Positions 54,063 to 62,729 of a DNA stretch of 64,000 nt are shown here, piece by piece. The notes under the pieces were generated by a model. That model searched no databases. It had not been told where the DNA came from and saw only the letters and a program-made list of their open reading frames with translations. The DNA comes from Pedobacter petrophilus (GTDB lineage: Bacteria; Bacteroidota; Bacteroidia; Sphingobacteriales; Sphingobacteriaceae), in NCBI RefSeq assembly GCF_009674725.1, contig NZ_WKKH01000014.1:1-64000 (forward strand), read 5' to 3'. A program made the position numbers and the translations under genes. Position 1 is the first letter of the stretch. Each line of letters starts with the position of its first letter.

Positions 54063-54331
54063 TTAACCACAGATAGACAGGATCAACACAGATAAAAGCC
54101 AGGATAAATGGCAATCACTTAAATTAATTAATCATGGATAAACATGATGCAATTTTCTCAATCTGTCACAATGAGCTTTTCGAAATGCACCAAATCATAC
54201 TTTTAGCGCCTTAAAACATCAACAAACTGCAACCTGATTTGCATTTATATGGGCATCTGTTGATTAAAAATATAACTATCCTGCTAACTCTGCACCCTAA
54301 TCCGAATTTATCTGTGTACATCTGTGGTTAA
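54063..54331. repeat. 269-bp element bounded by TTAACCACAGAT inverted repeats
   Basis: TTAACCACAGAT (54063-54074) is repeated in inverted form as ATCTGTGGTTAA (54320-54331). Just inside, CACAGATAAA (54087-54096) matches TTTATCTGTG (54307-54316). No open frame of note lies between the arms, so it is not an IS with a transposase; it looks like a dispersed non-autonomous repeat. No gene is seen in 53889-54480. Confidence 0.65.
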
Positions 54332-54429
54332 AATTTCCCAAACTTGCCGCCCTGCAGTAAACTCCAGCTTAATCTATGGTGAAGAAACTCCAAATTCGTA
54401 TCACTATTTGCAACACCATTACTTTCAAA

Positions 54430-54460
54430 TTGGATATAAAAACTAATTTCTATAAGTTTG
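54430..54460 (+). promoter_or_regulatory. promoter of the OmpH-like gene
   Basis: TTG (54430-54432), a 20-bp spacer and TAAGTTTG (54453-54460) match the Bacteroidota -33/-7 consensus exactly. The ATG follows 20 nt later. Confidence 0.65.
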
Positions 54461-54480
54461 CTAAAATTTATTAAACAATA

Positions 54481-55080
54481 ATGGAAAGAAAAACCTTTAA
54501 AACCTTTGGTTTATTTGCTACTGCTGCTTTAATCACAGCATTTTCCGCATGCCAAAACAAAGACGCTAAAACAACTGAAACTAAAAAGACAGATAGCACA
54601 ACTGCGGCAGTTTCTGTTAATGAAAAAATAGTATTTGTTAATCAAGATTCATTATTGAATAAATATGAGTATTACAAAGATTTGAGAACCAAATTCGAAA
54701 CTAAAACTAAAAATGCTCAGGCAGATTTACAATCGAAACAACAAGCTTATCAACGCGAAGTAACTCAATATCAACAATCTGCGGGTACACTTTCTGCAGA
54801 TCAGCGCAAAACTACTGAAGAACGTTTGGGTAGAAAAGGTCAGGAATTACAAGCTTACCAACAAAATGCTGGTGGTGCTTTACAAAATGAGCAGGCTGTA
54901 GAAACTGAGAAACTGTACGATAAAGTAGCTGGTTATTTAAAAACATATTCAAAAGAAAAAGGCTATAAAATGGTTTTAACTTTCTCTAAAGGCAACAGTG
55001 CAATTCTTTTCGCTGATGAGAGTTTAGACATTACGTCTGAAGTGATTAAAGGCTTAAACGCAGAATACTCAAAAAAATAG
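54481..55080 (+). CDS. OmpH/Skp-family periplasmic chaperone-like lipoprotein
   Basis: A 199-residue protein. The signal sequence ends in a lipobox-like TAFSAC (Cys24). After an acidic/Thr linker the OmpH block begins (EKIVFVNQDSLLNKYEYYKD). A long coiled coil follows (FETKTKNAQADLQSKQQAYQ; KTTEERLGRKGQELQAYQQN), and the end (KGYKMVLTFSKGNSAILFAD) is the family's terminal beta part. Skp-like proteins hold unfolded outer-membrane proteins in the periplasm. Membrane anchoring is suggested by the lipobox. Confidence 0.88.
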   Translation: MERKTFKTFGLFATAALITAFSACQNKDAKTTETKKTDSTTAAVSVNEKIVFVNQDSLLNKYEYYKDLRTKFETKTKNAQADLQSKQQAYQREVTQYQQSAGTLSADQRKTTEERLGRKGQELQAYQQNAGGALQNEQAVETEKLYDKVAGYLKTYSKEKGYKMVLTFSKGNSAILFADESLDITSEVIKGLNAEYSKK

Positions 55081-55100
55081 TTTGTAAAACAAATACTTTC

Positions 55101-55132
55101 AATGCTCCGATTTAATCGGGGCATTTTTTTTG
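55101..55132 (+). terminator. terminator after the OmpH-like gene
   Basis: AATGCTCCGATT and AATCGGGGCATT (one T-G pair) form a hairpin followed by eight T, 20 bp after the stop. Confidence 0.85.
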
Positions 55133-55145
55133 CTTAAATTTTTAG

Positions 55146-55628
55146 ATGGAGAATGAAAAACAACACGAAGAATTTATGAAGATGGCTATTGCGCTATCCG
55201 TAAAAAATGTAAGCGAAAATATTGGAGGTCCGTTTGGTGCCGTAGTGGTCAAAGATGGGAACTTGGTAGCCGGGTCGGCAAATAAAGTCACTTCAACCAA
55301 CGATCCGACAGCGCATGCAGAAGTTTCGGCAATCAGGCTGGCCTGTACCAAACTGAATACTTTCGACTTAACCGGTTGCGTAATTTACACAAGCTGCGAA
55401 CCCTGCCCAATGTGTTTAGCCGCCATTTACTGGGCCAGAATTGGCACCATTTATTATGCAAATACGAAGGTAGATGCCGAAAATATTGGCTTCAGTGATA
55501 AATTCATTTATGATGAAATAGACAAACCGATGGAGAAACGAAGTTTGCCGGTGGTGCAAATGTTGAGAAACGAAGCTCTTGAAGCCTTTAACCTTTGGGA
55601 AACTTCCCCGCTTAGACTTGAATATTAA
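55146..55628 (+). CDS. guaD: guanine deaminase (CDA-fold nucleoside/base deaminase)
   Basis: A 160-residue zinc deaminase, guanine to xanthine. Zinc-site motifs: DPTAHAEVSAIR (H57, E59) and TSCEPCPMCLAAIYWARIG (C87, C90). The opening GGPFGAVVVKDGNLVAGSAN and the ending DKFIYDEIDKPMEKRSLPVV are close to the Bacillus GuaD pattern, which makes guanine deaminase more likely than a general CDA. It is close behind the OmpH terminator and 54 bp before the EcsC-like gene. Confidence 0.85.
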   Translation: MENEKQHEEFMKMAIALSVKNVSENIGGPFGAVVVKDGNLVAGSANKVTSTNDPTAHAEVSAIRLACTKLNTFDLTGCVIYTSCEPCPMCLAAIYWARIGTIYYANTKVDAENIGFSDKFIYDEIDKPMEKRSLPVVQMLRNEALEAFNLWETSPLRLEY

Positions 55629-55682
55629 GATCTCTTTGAAACAATTGAAGCCTATCAAACGTCTCAGTATAAACGAAGCGGC

Positions 55683-56456
55683 ATGACTTACGAGCAAAAA
55701 ATTACCAATGAACTGGACTTCTGGAAGTTTAAAACTTTACAAAAGTCTTCTCTTTTTAGCAAAGTTACCGACAGCGTTCAAAAAAAGATCAATAGCTATA
55801 TTCCGGACAAAATTCACAATGCCATCACTACAGCCATAAAACAAATGGTTAAAGCGGTTTTGTTTGGATCAACGTTTACAACCGCTAAACCTATTTTAGA
55901 TTTAACACTGATGCACCGGGAGGCATTAGTTAAACAAAAGATAGATACTTATAAAAAAACCGGAGCTGCAGAGGGCGGAATTACTGGCGCAGGCGGATTT
56001 TTAATGAGCCTGGCCGATTTCCCGCTATTGCTCGGAATTAAAATGAAAATGCTTTTTGATGTTGCCGCCGTTTATGGTTATGATGTGAAAGATTACCGTG
56101 AACGCCTTTACATTCTTCACATTTTTCAACTGGCTTTTTCCAGTAAAGAAGAAAGTAAAAACATTTATTTGAAAATGCAAAATTGGGATGAGCTTGCCCA
56201 TAAGTTGCCCACAAATATCGATGAATTTGACTGGTTAACTTTTCAACAGCAGTATCGCGACTATATTGACCTGGCAAAACTGGCGCAAATGGTACCATTT
56301 ATTGGTGCTGCCGTTGGTGCCGTAGCAAACTATAAACTCATCGAAAAATTAGGGAAAACAGCCATGATGAGTTACCGCATGCGTTATTTTAGTCTTCAGT
56401 CTGTAGTCCTCAGTCAGGGGTCGACCCACGACTTCCGACTCAAGACTAAGGACTAA
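55683..56456 (+). CDS. EcsC-family protein with repeat-derived C-terminus
   Basis: A 257-residue protein. The EcsC family pattern is seen in EGGITGAGGFLMSLADFPLL, LLGIKMKMLFDVAAVYGYDV, ERLYILHIFQLAFSS and MVPFIGAAVGAVANYKLIEK. The first 100 residues are helical. The last ~25 residues (SLQSVVLSQGSTHDFRLKTK) read from a simple-repeat stretch (cttcagtctgtagtcctcagtc...) rather than from family sequence. The gene ends directly at the convergent S4 gene with no gap. Function uncertain; some EcsC proteins associate with membranes. Confidence 0.78.
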   Translation: MTYEQKITNELDFWKFKTLQKSSLFSKVTDSVQKKINSYIPDKIHNAITTAIKQMVKAVLFGSTFTTAKPILDLTLMHREALVKQKIDTYKKTGAAEGGITGAGGFLMSLADFPLLLGIKMKMLFDVAAVYGYDVKDYRERLYILHIFQLAFSSKEESKNIYLKMQNWDELAHKLPTNIDEFDWLTFQQQYRDYIDLAKLAQMVPFIGAAVGAVANYKLIEKLGKTAMMSYRMRYFSLQSVVLSQGSTHDFRLKTKD

Positions 56457-56858
56457 TTAATCTTCCTCCTCAAACATTCCACCAATTAAATCATCAGTTT
56501 CACGCCTGTCTTTTTTAGTCGGGCGACCCGTACCACGGTCACGTTTTAAACTCGGCGCATGGAAAGCAGATTTAAATGCATGCGTTTCTTCAACAGGAGT
56601 TAAATCTTTATATTTTGTTAATGCCGTTGGTGAATCTGTTCTGTTATAAGAAAAATCAACTACTTCGATTACTTTTTTCTCTATCCCTTTGGATACCTGA
56701 TAAATATCACCAATTTTCACGATGGATGACGGCTTGATATTCTGACCTTTCAACTTCACCCGACCTGCTTTACAGGCATCCGTTGCCAGACTTCTGGTTT
56801 TAAACAACCTGATTGCCCACAAATATTTATCAATCCTTAGTTTTTCTGTCTCCGCCAT
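56457..56858 (-). CDS. S4-domain RNA-binding protein (Hsp15-like)
   Basis: A 133-residue protein. The S4 domain spans about residues 6-65: KLRIDKYLWAIRLFKTRSLA, TDACKAGRVKLKGQNIKPSS, IVKIGDIYQVSKGIEKKVIE. The tail is charged (KRDRGTGRPTKKDRRETDDL ending in acidic residues). Hsp15 binds free 50S subunits carrying nascent chains (family knowledge). Its stop abuts the convergent EcsC stop. Confidence 0.9.
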   Translation of the reverse strand: MAETEKLRIDKYLWAIRLFKTRSLATDACKAGRVKLKGQNIKPSSIVKIGDIYQVSKGIEKKVIEVVDFSYNRTDSPTALTKYKDLTPVEETHAFKSAFHAPSLKRDRGTGRPTKKDRRETDDLIGGMFEEED

Positions 56859-56879
56859 AATGTTTTTTAGTTGATTGGC

Positions 56880-57000
56880 TTTTTAGTTGTTTAGCAACCA
56901 TAGTCCAAATATCTAAAATCTAAAAAACCAAAGTTAAGCAACCAAAGTCTAAAAAACCAAACACCTAAAAATCTAAAAAACCAAAAATTTTAAGTTATTT
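56880..57000. repeat. low-complexity (ctaaaaaaccaaa) repeats
   Basis: Imperfect repeats of the words aaccaaag, tctaaaaaacc and acacctaaaaat fill most of the 163-bp gap before dapD. They are dispersed simple repeats, not a gene. Confidence 0.7.
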
Positions 57001-57021
57001 TGCGTAAAATTTAAAAACATC

Positions 57022-57840
57022 ATGTATTCAGATTTAAAGAAATTAATTGAAGCCGCTTGGGAAGATAGAACCCTTTTAAAGTATAGCAACTATTGCGAAG
57101 CCATTGAAACCGTAATTCAAGGATTAGATAAAGGTGAAATTCGCGTTGCTGAACCAGTTTTAAATTCCTGGGGCATTAATGAGTGGGTAAAAAAAGCTGT
57201 TATTTTATATTTCCCGATTCGTGAGATGAAAGAAATTAAAAGCGGTCCTTTTGTTTACCACGATAAAATGGATTTAAAAACAGACTATAAAGCAACTGGT
57301 GTTCGTGTTGTGCCGATGGCAAGCGCGCGTTATGGAGCATTTTTAGCAAAAGGTGTGATCATGATGCCATCTTACGTAAACATTGGTGCTTATGTTGATG
57401 AAGGCACAATGGTTGATACCTGGGCTACCGTTGGATCATGTGCGCAGATCGGAAAACGTGTTCACTTAAGCGGTGGCGTAGGCATCGGCGGCGTGTTGGA
57501 GCCTATTCAGGCGGCACCTGTAATTATTGAAGATGATGCTTTTTTAGGTTCAAGAGTAATCGTTGTTGAAGGTGTAAAAGTAGAAAGAGAAGCTGTTCTG
57601 GGCGCTAATGTAGTGTTAACAGCATCAACTAAAATTATCGATGTTACTGGCCCAACCCCTATCGAATACAAAGGTGTTGTTCCAGCCCGTTCAGTAGTAA
57701 TCCCAGGTAGCTATACGAAAAAATATCCTGCCGGCGAATACCAGGTTCCATGTGCACTAATTATTGGCAAACGTAAAGAAAGCACAGATAAGAAAACTTC
57801 ACTTAACAATGCGTTGAGAGAAAATAATGTAGCTGTTTAA
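57022..57840 (+). CDS. dapD: 2,3,4,5-tetrahydropyridine-2,6-dicarboxylate N-succinyltransferase
   Basis: A 272-residue enzyme of lysine and meso-diaminopimelate biosynthesis. The N-terminus has the helical domain, and the left-handed beta helix of hexapeptide repeats runs through GAYVDEGTMVDTWATVGSCA, QIGKRVHLSGGVGIGGVLEP, and VIIEDDAFLGSRVIVVEGVK. TGVRVVPMASARYGAFL and the end KYPAGEYQVPCALIIGKRK are family blocks. Length is typical. It is followed 15 bp later by the glycosyltransferase. Confidence 0.96.
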   Translation: MYSDLKKLIEAAWEDRTLLKYSNYCEAIETVIQGLDKGEIRVAEPVLNSWGINEWVKKAVILYFPIREMKEIKSGPFVYHDKMDLKTDYKATGVRVVPMASARYGAFLAKGVIMMPSYVNIGAYVDEGTMVDTWATVGSCAQIGKRVHLSGGVGIGGVLEPIQAAPVIIEDDAFLGSRVIVVEGVKVEREAVLGANVVLTASTKIIDVTGPTPIEYKGVVPARSVVIPGSYTKKYPAGEYQVPCALIIGKRKESTDKKTSLNNALRENNVAV

Positions 57841-57855
57841 GCTAAAAGCATAAAG

Positions 57856-59061
57856 GTGAAAGCTGAAAGCGCTATAAAAAATTTAAAAGCCGAAAGCACT
57901 GAACTTGAGCAATCAAGCTTTGGTCTTTCGGCTTTAAGCTTTCCGCTCCGGATTGGTTTTGATGGCAAACGTGCCGCAAATAATTTAACAGGCTTAGGTA
58001 ATTACAGCCGGTCGTTAATAATGACATTATCCGGGCAGTTTCCTGATAATCAATACTTTGTTTATTCGTCAAAAGTAAAAAGTGCGAAACAGATTGATTC
58101 ATTTTTTGAAAAGGATAATATTACCTTAAAGCTACCGAAAGATGGGGCCTTTCTTTGGAGAACTTTAAATATCCTGAAAGATCTGGGTCGAGATCAGGTA
58201 CAGGTTTTTCATGGTTTAAGTCATGAAATTCCTTTTGCCATTCAGCATACCAAAATCAAGTCTATAGTAACCATTCACGATCTGATATTCCTTCGCTTTC
58301 CGGAATATTATCAATTCATCGATCGTAAACTCTACGAATGGAAAAGCAAATCAGCCTGCAAAAGAGCCGACAAAATCATCGCGATCAGCGAAAAAACGAA
58401 AGCTGATATTGTAGAATTTTACGGAACTGATCCTGATAAAATTGAAGTAATTTATCAAAGTTGCGATGATAGCTTTAAAAATGCATTGCCCCAGCAAAGC
58501 TTAAAACGGATTAAACTTACTTATAACCTTCCTGATAAGTACATCTTGAATGTAGGCACAATCGAAAAGCGTAAAAACCTGAAGGTGATTATCCAGGCGC
58601 TCAAAAATGTTGATGAAGAATATAAGCTTGTAGTAATTGGAAAACAAACCTCTTACTTTAAGGAAGTAGAAAAAGAAATGGAAAAGTTGGGATTAAGCAA
58701 TCGTGTCATTTTTCTAAAAAATATTCCTTTTGCAGATTTACCTGGCATTTATCAAATGGCCAGTCTTTTTGTTTATCCATCATTTTATGAGGGCTTTGGG
58801 ATTCCTGTTATTGAAGCTTTATATTCAGGAACACCTGTAATTGCTGCCACAGGCTCATGCTTAGAAGAAGCCGGAGGACCATATAGCATCTATATTTCCC
58901 CAACCGACGTAAGCAGTTTATCCTACCAGATAAATCACGTGTTGAGTAATCCATCACTTCAAAAAGAGATGAAAGAAAAAGGGCTGGAATTTGTTCAAAA
59001 ATTCAACAGCCCTAATGTTACGCAGCAATTGATGGATTGCTATAAAAATGTGTTAAGCTAA
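57856..59061 (+). CDS. family 4 glycosyltransferase (GT-B fold)
   Basis: A 401-residue nucleotide-sugar glycosyltransferase. The GT4 pattern begins at LRIGFDGKRAANNLTGLGNY. The second Rossmann domain shows YILNVGTIEKRKNLKVIIQ, YKLVVIGKQTSYFKEVEKEM, and the catalytic loop VYPSFYEGFGIPVIEALYSG with EAGG. No start codon exists near residue 30 in frame; the only candidate is GTG at 57856. This adds about 30 residues (KAESAIKNLKAESTELEQSS) written by AAAGCTGAAAGC-type repeats and an AAAGCCGAAAG/CTTTCGGCTTT hairpin (57886-57935). It likely makes a surface polysaccharide or glycolipid; substrate unknown. Confidence 0.85.
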   Translation: MKAESAIKNLKAESTELEQSSFGLSALSFPLRIGFDGKRAANNLTGLGNYSRSLIMTLSGQFPDNQYFVYSSKVKSAKQIDSFFEKDNITLKLPKDGAFLWRTLNILKDLGRDQVQVFHGLSHEIPFAIQHTKIKSIVTIHDLIFLRFPEYYQFIDRKLYEWKSKSACKRADKIIAISEKTKADIVEFYGTDPDKIEVIYQSCDDSFKNALPQQSLKRIKLTYNLPDKYILNVGTIEKRKNLKVIIQALKNVDEEYKLVVIGKQTSYFKEVEKEMEKLGLSNRVIFLKNIPFADLPGIYQMASLFVYPSFYEGFGIPVIEALYSGTPVIAATGSCLEEAGGPYSIYISPTDVSSLSYQINHVLSNPSLQKEMKEKGLEFVQKFNSPNVTQQLMDCYKNVLS

Positions 59062-59064
59062 TTA

Positions 59065-59613
59065 TTACTTAGCTGCTAAAGCATTTGGAGGATATTGCGC
59101 TAAAATCTCTCTAACACCAGTGTAAAGGCGCTCTTCTCTTTTCTTTAAATTATCTAGATTGAAACCGCTTCCTCTGCCATGCCAGAATAATTCTTTTTTT
59201 GCCGGATCAAGGAAATCAATAATAATGGTTCCTTCAATATACTGATTTACATAATTGCCGCCGCCCCAGAATGGAGAACCCCATCCACCACGCCAGCCCC
59301 AGCCACCGTAGTAACCAGGTCCGTAGATATCAGTCTTCTCTCTGGCCACAACTACTAAATTAACCAGCATATCTGGTCTTTCTGATTTAGTAAAGCCCTT
59401 GGCATTCATTTCAGCTTCAACGGCTGCCACCAAACGTCTTTTGTCCAGATTATTTAATTTAACTCTCGCAAGTCCTTTATCGTAAAAATTGTAAGTTTTG
59501 TAACGATTAAAGTCTGCATTTTTATCGAAATCAGATGCCGTGCGGAGACTCGAACATCCTGCTAATGCGATTACAGTTGTAAGCAGCATTAATAAGTTTT
59601 TAACTGTTTTCAT
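59065..59613 (-). CDS. DUF4136 lipoprotein
   Basis: A 182-residue lipoprotein: signal plus lipobox (IALAGC, Cys20). The DUF4136 domain follows: FNRYKTYNFYDKGLARVKLN, KRRLVAAVEAEMNAKGFTK, ERPDMLVNLVVVAREKTDIY, a Gly/Trp-rich stretch (GYYGGWGWRGGWGSPFWGGG), and GTIIIDFLDPAKKELFWHGR. Anchored on the periplasmic side of a membrane. Function unknown. It converges on the GT4 gene with 3 bp between stops. Confidence 0.88.
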   Translation of the reverse strand: MKTVKNLLMLLTTVIALAGCSSLRTASDFDKNADFNRYKTYNFYDKGLARVKLNNLDKRRLVAAVEAEMNAKGFTKSERPDMLVNLVVVAREKTDIYGPGYYGGWGWRGGWGSPFWGGGNYVNQYIEGTIIIDFLDPAKKELFWHGRGSGFNLDNLKKREERLYTGVREILAQYPPNALAAK

Positions 59614-59795
59614 TGTGTGTTGTTTTATTTAAATAACCGATAATAAAAATAACAAAATTTAATCTCAAATTCTTAAGAAACATGTAATTTTTACAATCAA
59701 ATTGTTTGGATAGAACGTGTTATGAAACAGAAAGTTTTACCGCAAATGTTAAATATTTTGAGAATAGTGAAGATTTAACATTTCAACTAAAAAAT

Positions 59796-59803
59796 TACCT
59801 TTG
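59796..59803 (+). promoter_or_regulatory. -7 element TACCTTTG next to the tsaC start
   Basis: TACCTTTG fits TAnnTTTG and ends 3 nt before the ATG at 59807, so a transcript may be leaderless. No convincing -33 TTG at normal spacing. Confidence 0.4.
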
Positions 59804-59806
59804 TAT

Positions 59807-60373
59807 ATGCTAAGAGAGGAAATTAATAAAGCTTTAGAGGTACTGAAAAGTGGTGGTGTAATCCTTTACCCCACAGATACCATTTGGGGTTTGGGCTGCG
59901 ATGCCACACAGGCAGATGCTGTAGATAAATTGCTGAAAATTAAAAACCGCCCCGCTGAAAAAAGCCTGATTATTTTGTTAGATGTAGACAGCAAAATCCA
60001 AAGCTATATCAATGAAGTTCCCGAGGTGGCTTATGACTTAATTGAATATGCAGAAAATCCGTTAACCATTGTTTTTCCCGGCGCTAAAAACCTGGCACCA
60101 AATGTGATCAATGCGGATGGAAGTGTGGGCATCAGAATTGTTAAACACGATTTCTGTACGCCGCTCATTCAGCGCTTCCGTAAGCCTATCGTTTCTACCT
60201 CTGCAAATTTAAGTGGCCAGCCATCTCCAAAGTTCTTTGACGATATTGATCCGGAAATTCTTGAACTTGTAGATCTTGTGGTTGATTTTGAGCAGGAAAA
60301 CCGAAACATCAAAAAACCATCTACAATTATGAAACTCTCCCCGGGAGGACAATTTGAATTTATCCGCCGATAA
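59807..60373 (+). CDS. tsaC: L-threonylcarbamoyladenylate synthase (TsaC/Sua5 family)
   Basis: A 188-residue enzyme making threonylcarbamoyl-AMP for the t6A modification of ANN-decoding tRNAs. Motifs: GGVILYPTDTIWGLGCDATQ, IKNRPAEKSLIILL (KxR...S region), NPLTIVFPGAKNLAP, VGIRIVKHDFCTPLI and IVSTSANLSGQPSP. The short form lacks the Sua5 extension. The ATG at 59807 fits better than TTG at 59801. A YciO-type variant of unknown substrate is the alternative. Confidence 0.88.
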   Translation: MLREEINKALEVLKSGGVILYPTDTIWGLGCDATQADAVDKLLKIKNRPAEKSLIILLDVDSKIQSYINEVPEVAYDLIEYAENPLTIVFPGAKNLAPNVINADGSVGIRIVKHDFCTPLIQRFRKPIVSTSANLSGQPSPKFFDDIDPEILELVDLVVDFEQENRNIKKPSTIMKLSPGGQFEFIRR

Positions 60374-60459
60374 TCTCCGGCTTATCGGCCGCCTATTCCA
60401 GCCAAAACCCTTTGCGCACCAAATGTTTTTAGTAATTTCGGCCATTATTGCCTTTATAT

Positions 60460-61914
60460 ATGGAATCTAATTTAAGCGATGGAAGTGAGTGGTCCTCTTC
60501 AATGGATTTAAGCGTTCATCTGAAAAATCCGATATTTAAAACACTTTCATCTGTAGCAGACCAGCTTAACATAGAAGCCTATGTTATTGGCGGTTTTGTG
60601 CGTGATATTTTCCTAAACAGGTCTTCAAAAGACATCGATGTGGTGGTGGTGGGTAGCGGTATAGCTTATGCAGAGGCCGTTGCAAAGAAATTGAAGACAA
60701 AAGTTGCCATCTTTAAAAATTTCGGCACTGCCAATATTAAGTACCATGATTTAGAAATAGAATTTGTTGGGGCCCGCAAAGAGTCATATCGTTCAGAATC
60801 CCGCAAGCCAATTGTAGAAGATGGTACTTTGGAAGACGATCAGCTTCGCCGGGATTTTACCATCAATGCACTGGCAATTAACCTCAATGCCACTCATTTT
60901 GGCCAACTGCTGGATCCATTTAATGGTCTCCTCGACTTAAAAAGCAAATTTATTCGCACCCCGCTAAATCCGGAGGTTACCTTTTCTGACGATCCTTTGC
61001 GAATGATGCGGGCAATTCGCTTTTCATCACAGCTGAATTTTAAAATTGATCCGGCTGCACTTAACGCAATTAAAATGCAGAAGGAACGGATTAGTATTGT
61101 TTCCAAAGAGCGGATTACGGATGAGATGAACAAAATTATTTTGTCGGCCAAGCCATCTATAGGTTTTAAACATCTTTTTGATACTGGTTTATTATCCATT
61201 ATCTTCCCTCAAATGGCGCAGCTTTATAGGGTAGAAATTATTAAGGGGAAAGGACATAAAGATAACTTTTACCATACCTTAGAAGTGTTGGATAATATCT
61301 GCATCTACACGGATGATTTATGGTTGCGTTGGGCGGCTATTTTACACGATATTGCTAAACCGGCAACCAAACGGTTTGAAGAAGGACATGGCTGGACTTT
61401 CCACGGGCACGAAGATAAAGGTGCGAGAATGGTTCCGAAAATTTTCGCACAGCTCAAATTGCCTTTAAACGAAAAAATGAAGTATGTACAGAAACTGGTT
61501 CAGCTTCATTTAAGGCCGATTGTTTTGGCTCAGGAAGTGGTTACAGATTCTGCAGTAAGAAGATTGCTTTTTGATGCCGGCGAAGAGATTGATAGTTTAA
61601 TGCTGCTTTGCAATGCAGATGTTACAACTAAAAACGAATACAAAAAAACGAAGTATCGAAACAATTTCGATCTGGTTAAACAGAAGCTGAAAGATGTAGA
61701 AGAAAGAGATAAAATCCGCAACTGGCAACCTCCTATTACCGGAAACGATATTATGGTAACCTTCGGCCTGGAAGCAGGAAAGGAAGTAGGTATGATAAAA
61801 AATGCTATCCGTGAAGCAATTCTGGAAGGTGAAATTACCAACGACTATCAGGAAGCATTTGATTTTATGATTAATCAGGCAAAACAAATGGGATTAAATC
61901 CTGTTCTTAAATAA
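60460..61914 (+). CDS. cca: CCA tRNA nucleotidyltransferase with HD domain
   Basis: A 484-residue enzyme that adds or repairs the 3' CCA of tRNA. The nucleotidyltransferase head has [20 protein letters not shown] and the catalytic DxD in DIDVVVV. The next block [15 protein letters not shown] and [17 protein letters not shown] are family hallmarks. The HD domain shows [20 protein letters not shown] with the second His in [12 protein letters not shown] later start at 60502 ([13 protein letters not shown]) fits the family N-terminus as well. A weak -7 box (TAATTTCG, 60432-60439) lies upstream. Confidence 0.92.
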   Translation: MESNLSDGSEWSSSMDLSVHLKNPIFKTLSSVADQLNIEAYVIGGFVRDIFLNRSSKDIDVVVVGSGIAYAEAVAKKLKTKVAIFKNFGTANIKYHDLEIEFVGARKESYRSESRKPIVEDGTLEDDQLRRDFTINALAINLNATHFGQLLDPFNGLLDLKSKFIRTPLNPEVTFSDDPLRMMRAIRFSSQLNFKIDPAALNAIKMQKERISIVSKERITDEMNKIILSAKPSIGFKHLFDTGLLSIIFPQMAQLYRVEIIKGKGHKDNFYHTLEVLDNICIYTDDLWLRWAAILHDIAKPATKRFEEGHGWTFHGHEDKGARMVPKIFAQLKLPLNEKMKYVQKLVQLHLRPIVLAQEVVTDSAVRRLLFDAGEEIDSLMLLCNADVTTKNEYKKTKYRNNFDLVKQKLKDVEERDKIRNWQPPITGNDIMVTFGLEAGKEVGMIKNAIREAILEGEITNDYQEAFDFMINQAKQMGLNPVLK

Positions 61915-62013
61915 TTTAATTGACCAAACACCACCTGAAGGCATTCTTTTGTGCTAAATGATGTTTGTGGTTAATGTAAATTAACTTTATTTTTACGGTT
62001 CCAAAATACAATA

Positions 62014-62658
62014 ATGGCAATTTATAAATTCAGAATTACTTTCGAAGATTTTGATGATGTGGTGAGAGAGATCGACATTAAATCAAACCAAACATTTGAA
62101 GACCTGCACAAGGCTATCCATAAATCTACAGGCTATAATGCCGAAAAATCTTCTTCTTTTTATGTAAGTACAGACAATTGGCTGAAAGGTGATGAGATTG
62201 CCTATCTTCCAAATGAAAGAAAAAAAGATCGTGTGGTTTTAATGGAGAATTCTAAGTTGAGCGGTTTTATCGAAGATCCGCACCAAAAGTTTTACTACAC
62301 TTATAATTTTGACCGTCCTTTCGATTTTCATGTAGAATTAGTGAAAATTGTTTTAGATCCCGATTCAAGCATTGAGTATCCGTTTTTAGCCAAAAGTTCC
62401 GGTGAAGCTCCAAAGATTTTCGAAAAGAATTCAGTAAGTACAGATGATGTTGAAAATGCTCCTGTAGTTGCCGGTGAGTTTGACTTTTTAAACGAATTGA
62501 ATTTCGTTCCGGAGGATACAGACGAAATCGAAGCCATGGGCGAAATGGGAATTAATGAAAAAGAACGTGAAGATGATGAAGAATCTGAGGATGATGAGTT
62601 CGGAGATGAATTTTCTGACAATGATAATTACGATGAAAGTCAAAAAGACGACTATTAA
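62014..62658 (+). CDS. pRiA4b ORF-3-like domain protein with acidic tail
   Basis: A 214-residue cytoplasmic protein. The first ~110 residues match the pRiA4b ORF-3-like family: AIYKFRITFEDFDDVVREID, FEDLHKAIHKSTGYNAEKSS, SFYVSTDNWLKGDEIAYLPN and FYYTYNFDRPFDFHVELVKI. A long acidic tail follows (KEREDDEESEDDEFGDEFSD). The family turns up in mobile elements and in chromosomes; function unknown. It sits between cca and miaA, both on tRNA, which may be coincidence. Confidence 0.8.
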   Translation: MAIYKFRITFEDFDDVVREIDIKSNQTFEDLHKAIHKSTGYNAEKSSSFYVSTDNWLKGDEIAYLPNERKKDRVVLMENSKLSGFIEDPHQKFYYTYNFDRPFDFHVELVKIVLDPDSSIEYPFLAKSSGEAPKIFEKNSVSTDDVENAPVVAGEFDFLNELNFVPEDTDEIEAMGEMGINEKEREDDEESEDDEFGDEFSDNDNYDESQKDDY

Positions 62659-62679
62659 TCAAGACTAAAATACAAACAG

Positions 62680-62708
62680 AAAGTCAGATGGAAACGTCTG
62701 ACTTTTTG
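62680..62708 (+). terminator. terminator before miaA
   Basis: AAAGTCAGA (62680-62688) and TCTGACTTT (62697-62705) make a 9-bp stem with an 8-nt loop and a short T tail. Confidence 0.7.
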
Positions 62709-62729
62709 CTTTAAACTAAATAACAAATA

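Noticed and set aside
54063-54331. An IS element
   Set aside because: No transposase frame lies between the inverted ends.
62014-62658. A mobile element marked by the pRiA4b ORF-3-like protein
   Set aside because: No transposase or terminal repeats nearby; the gene lies between chromosomal tRNA genes (cca, miaA).
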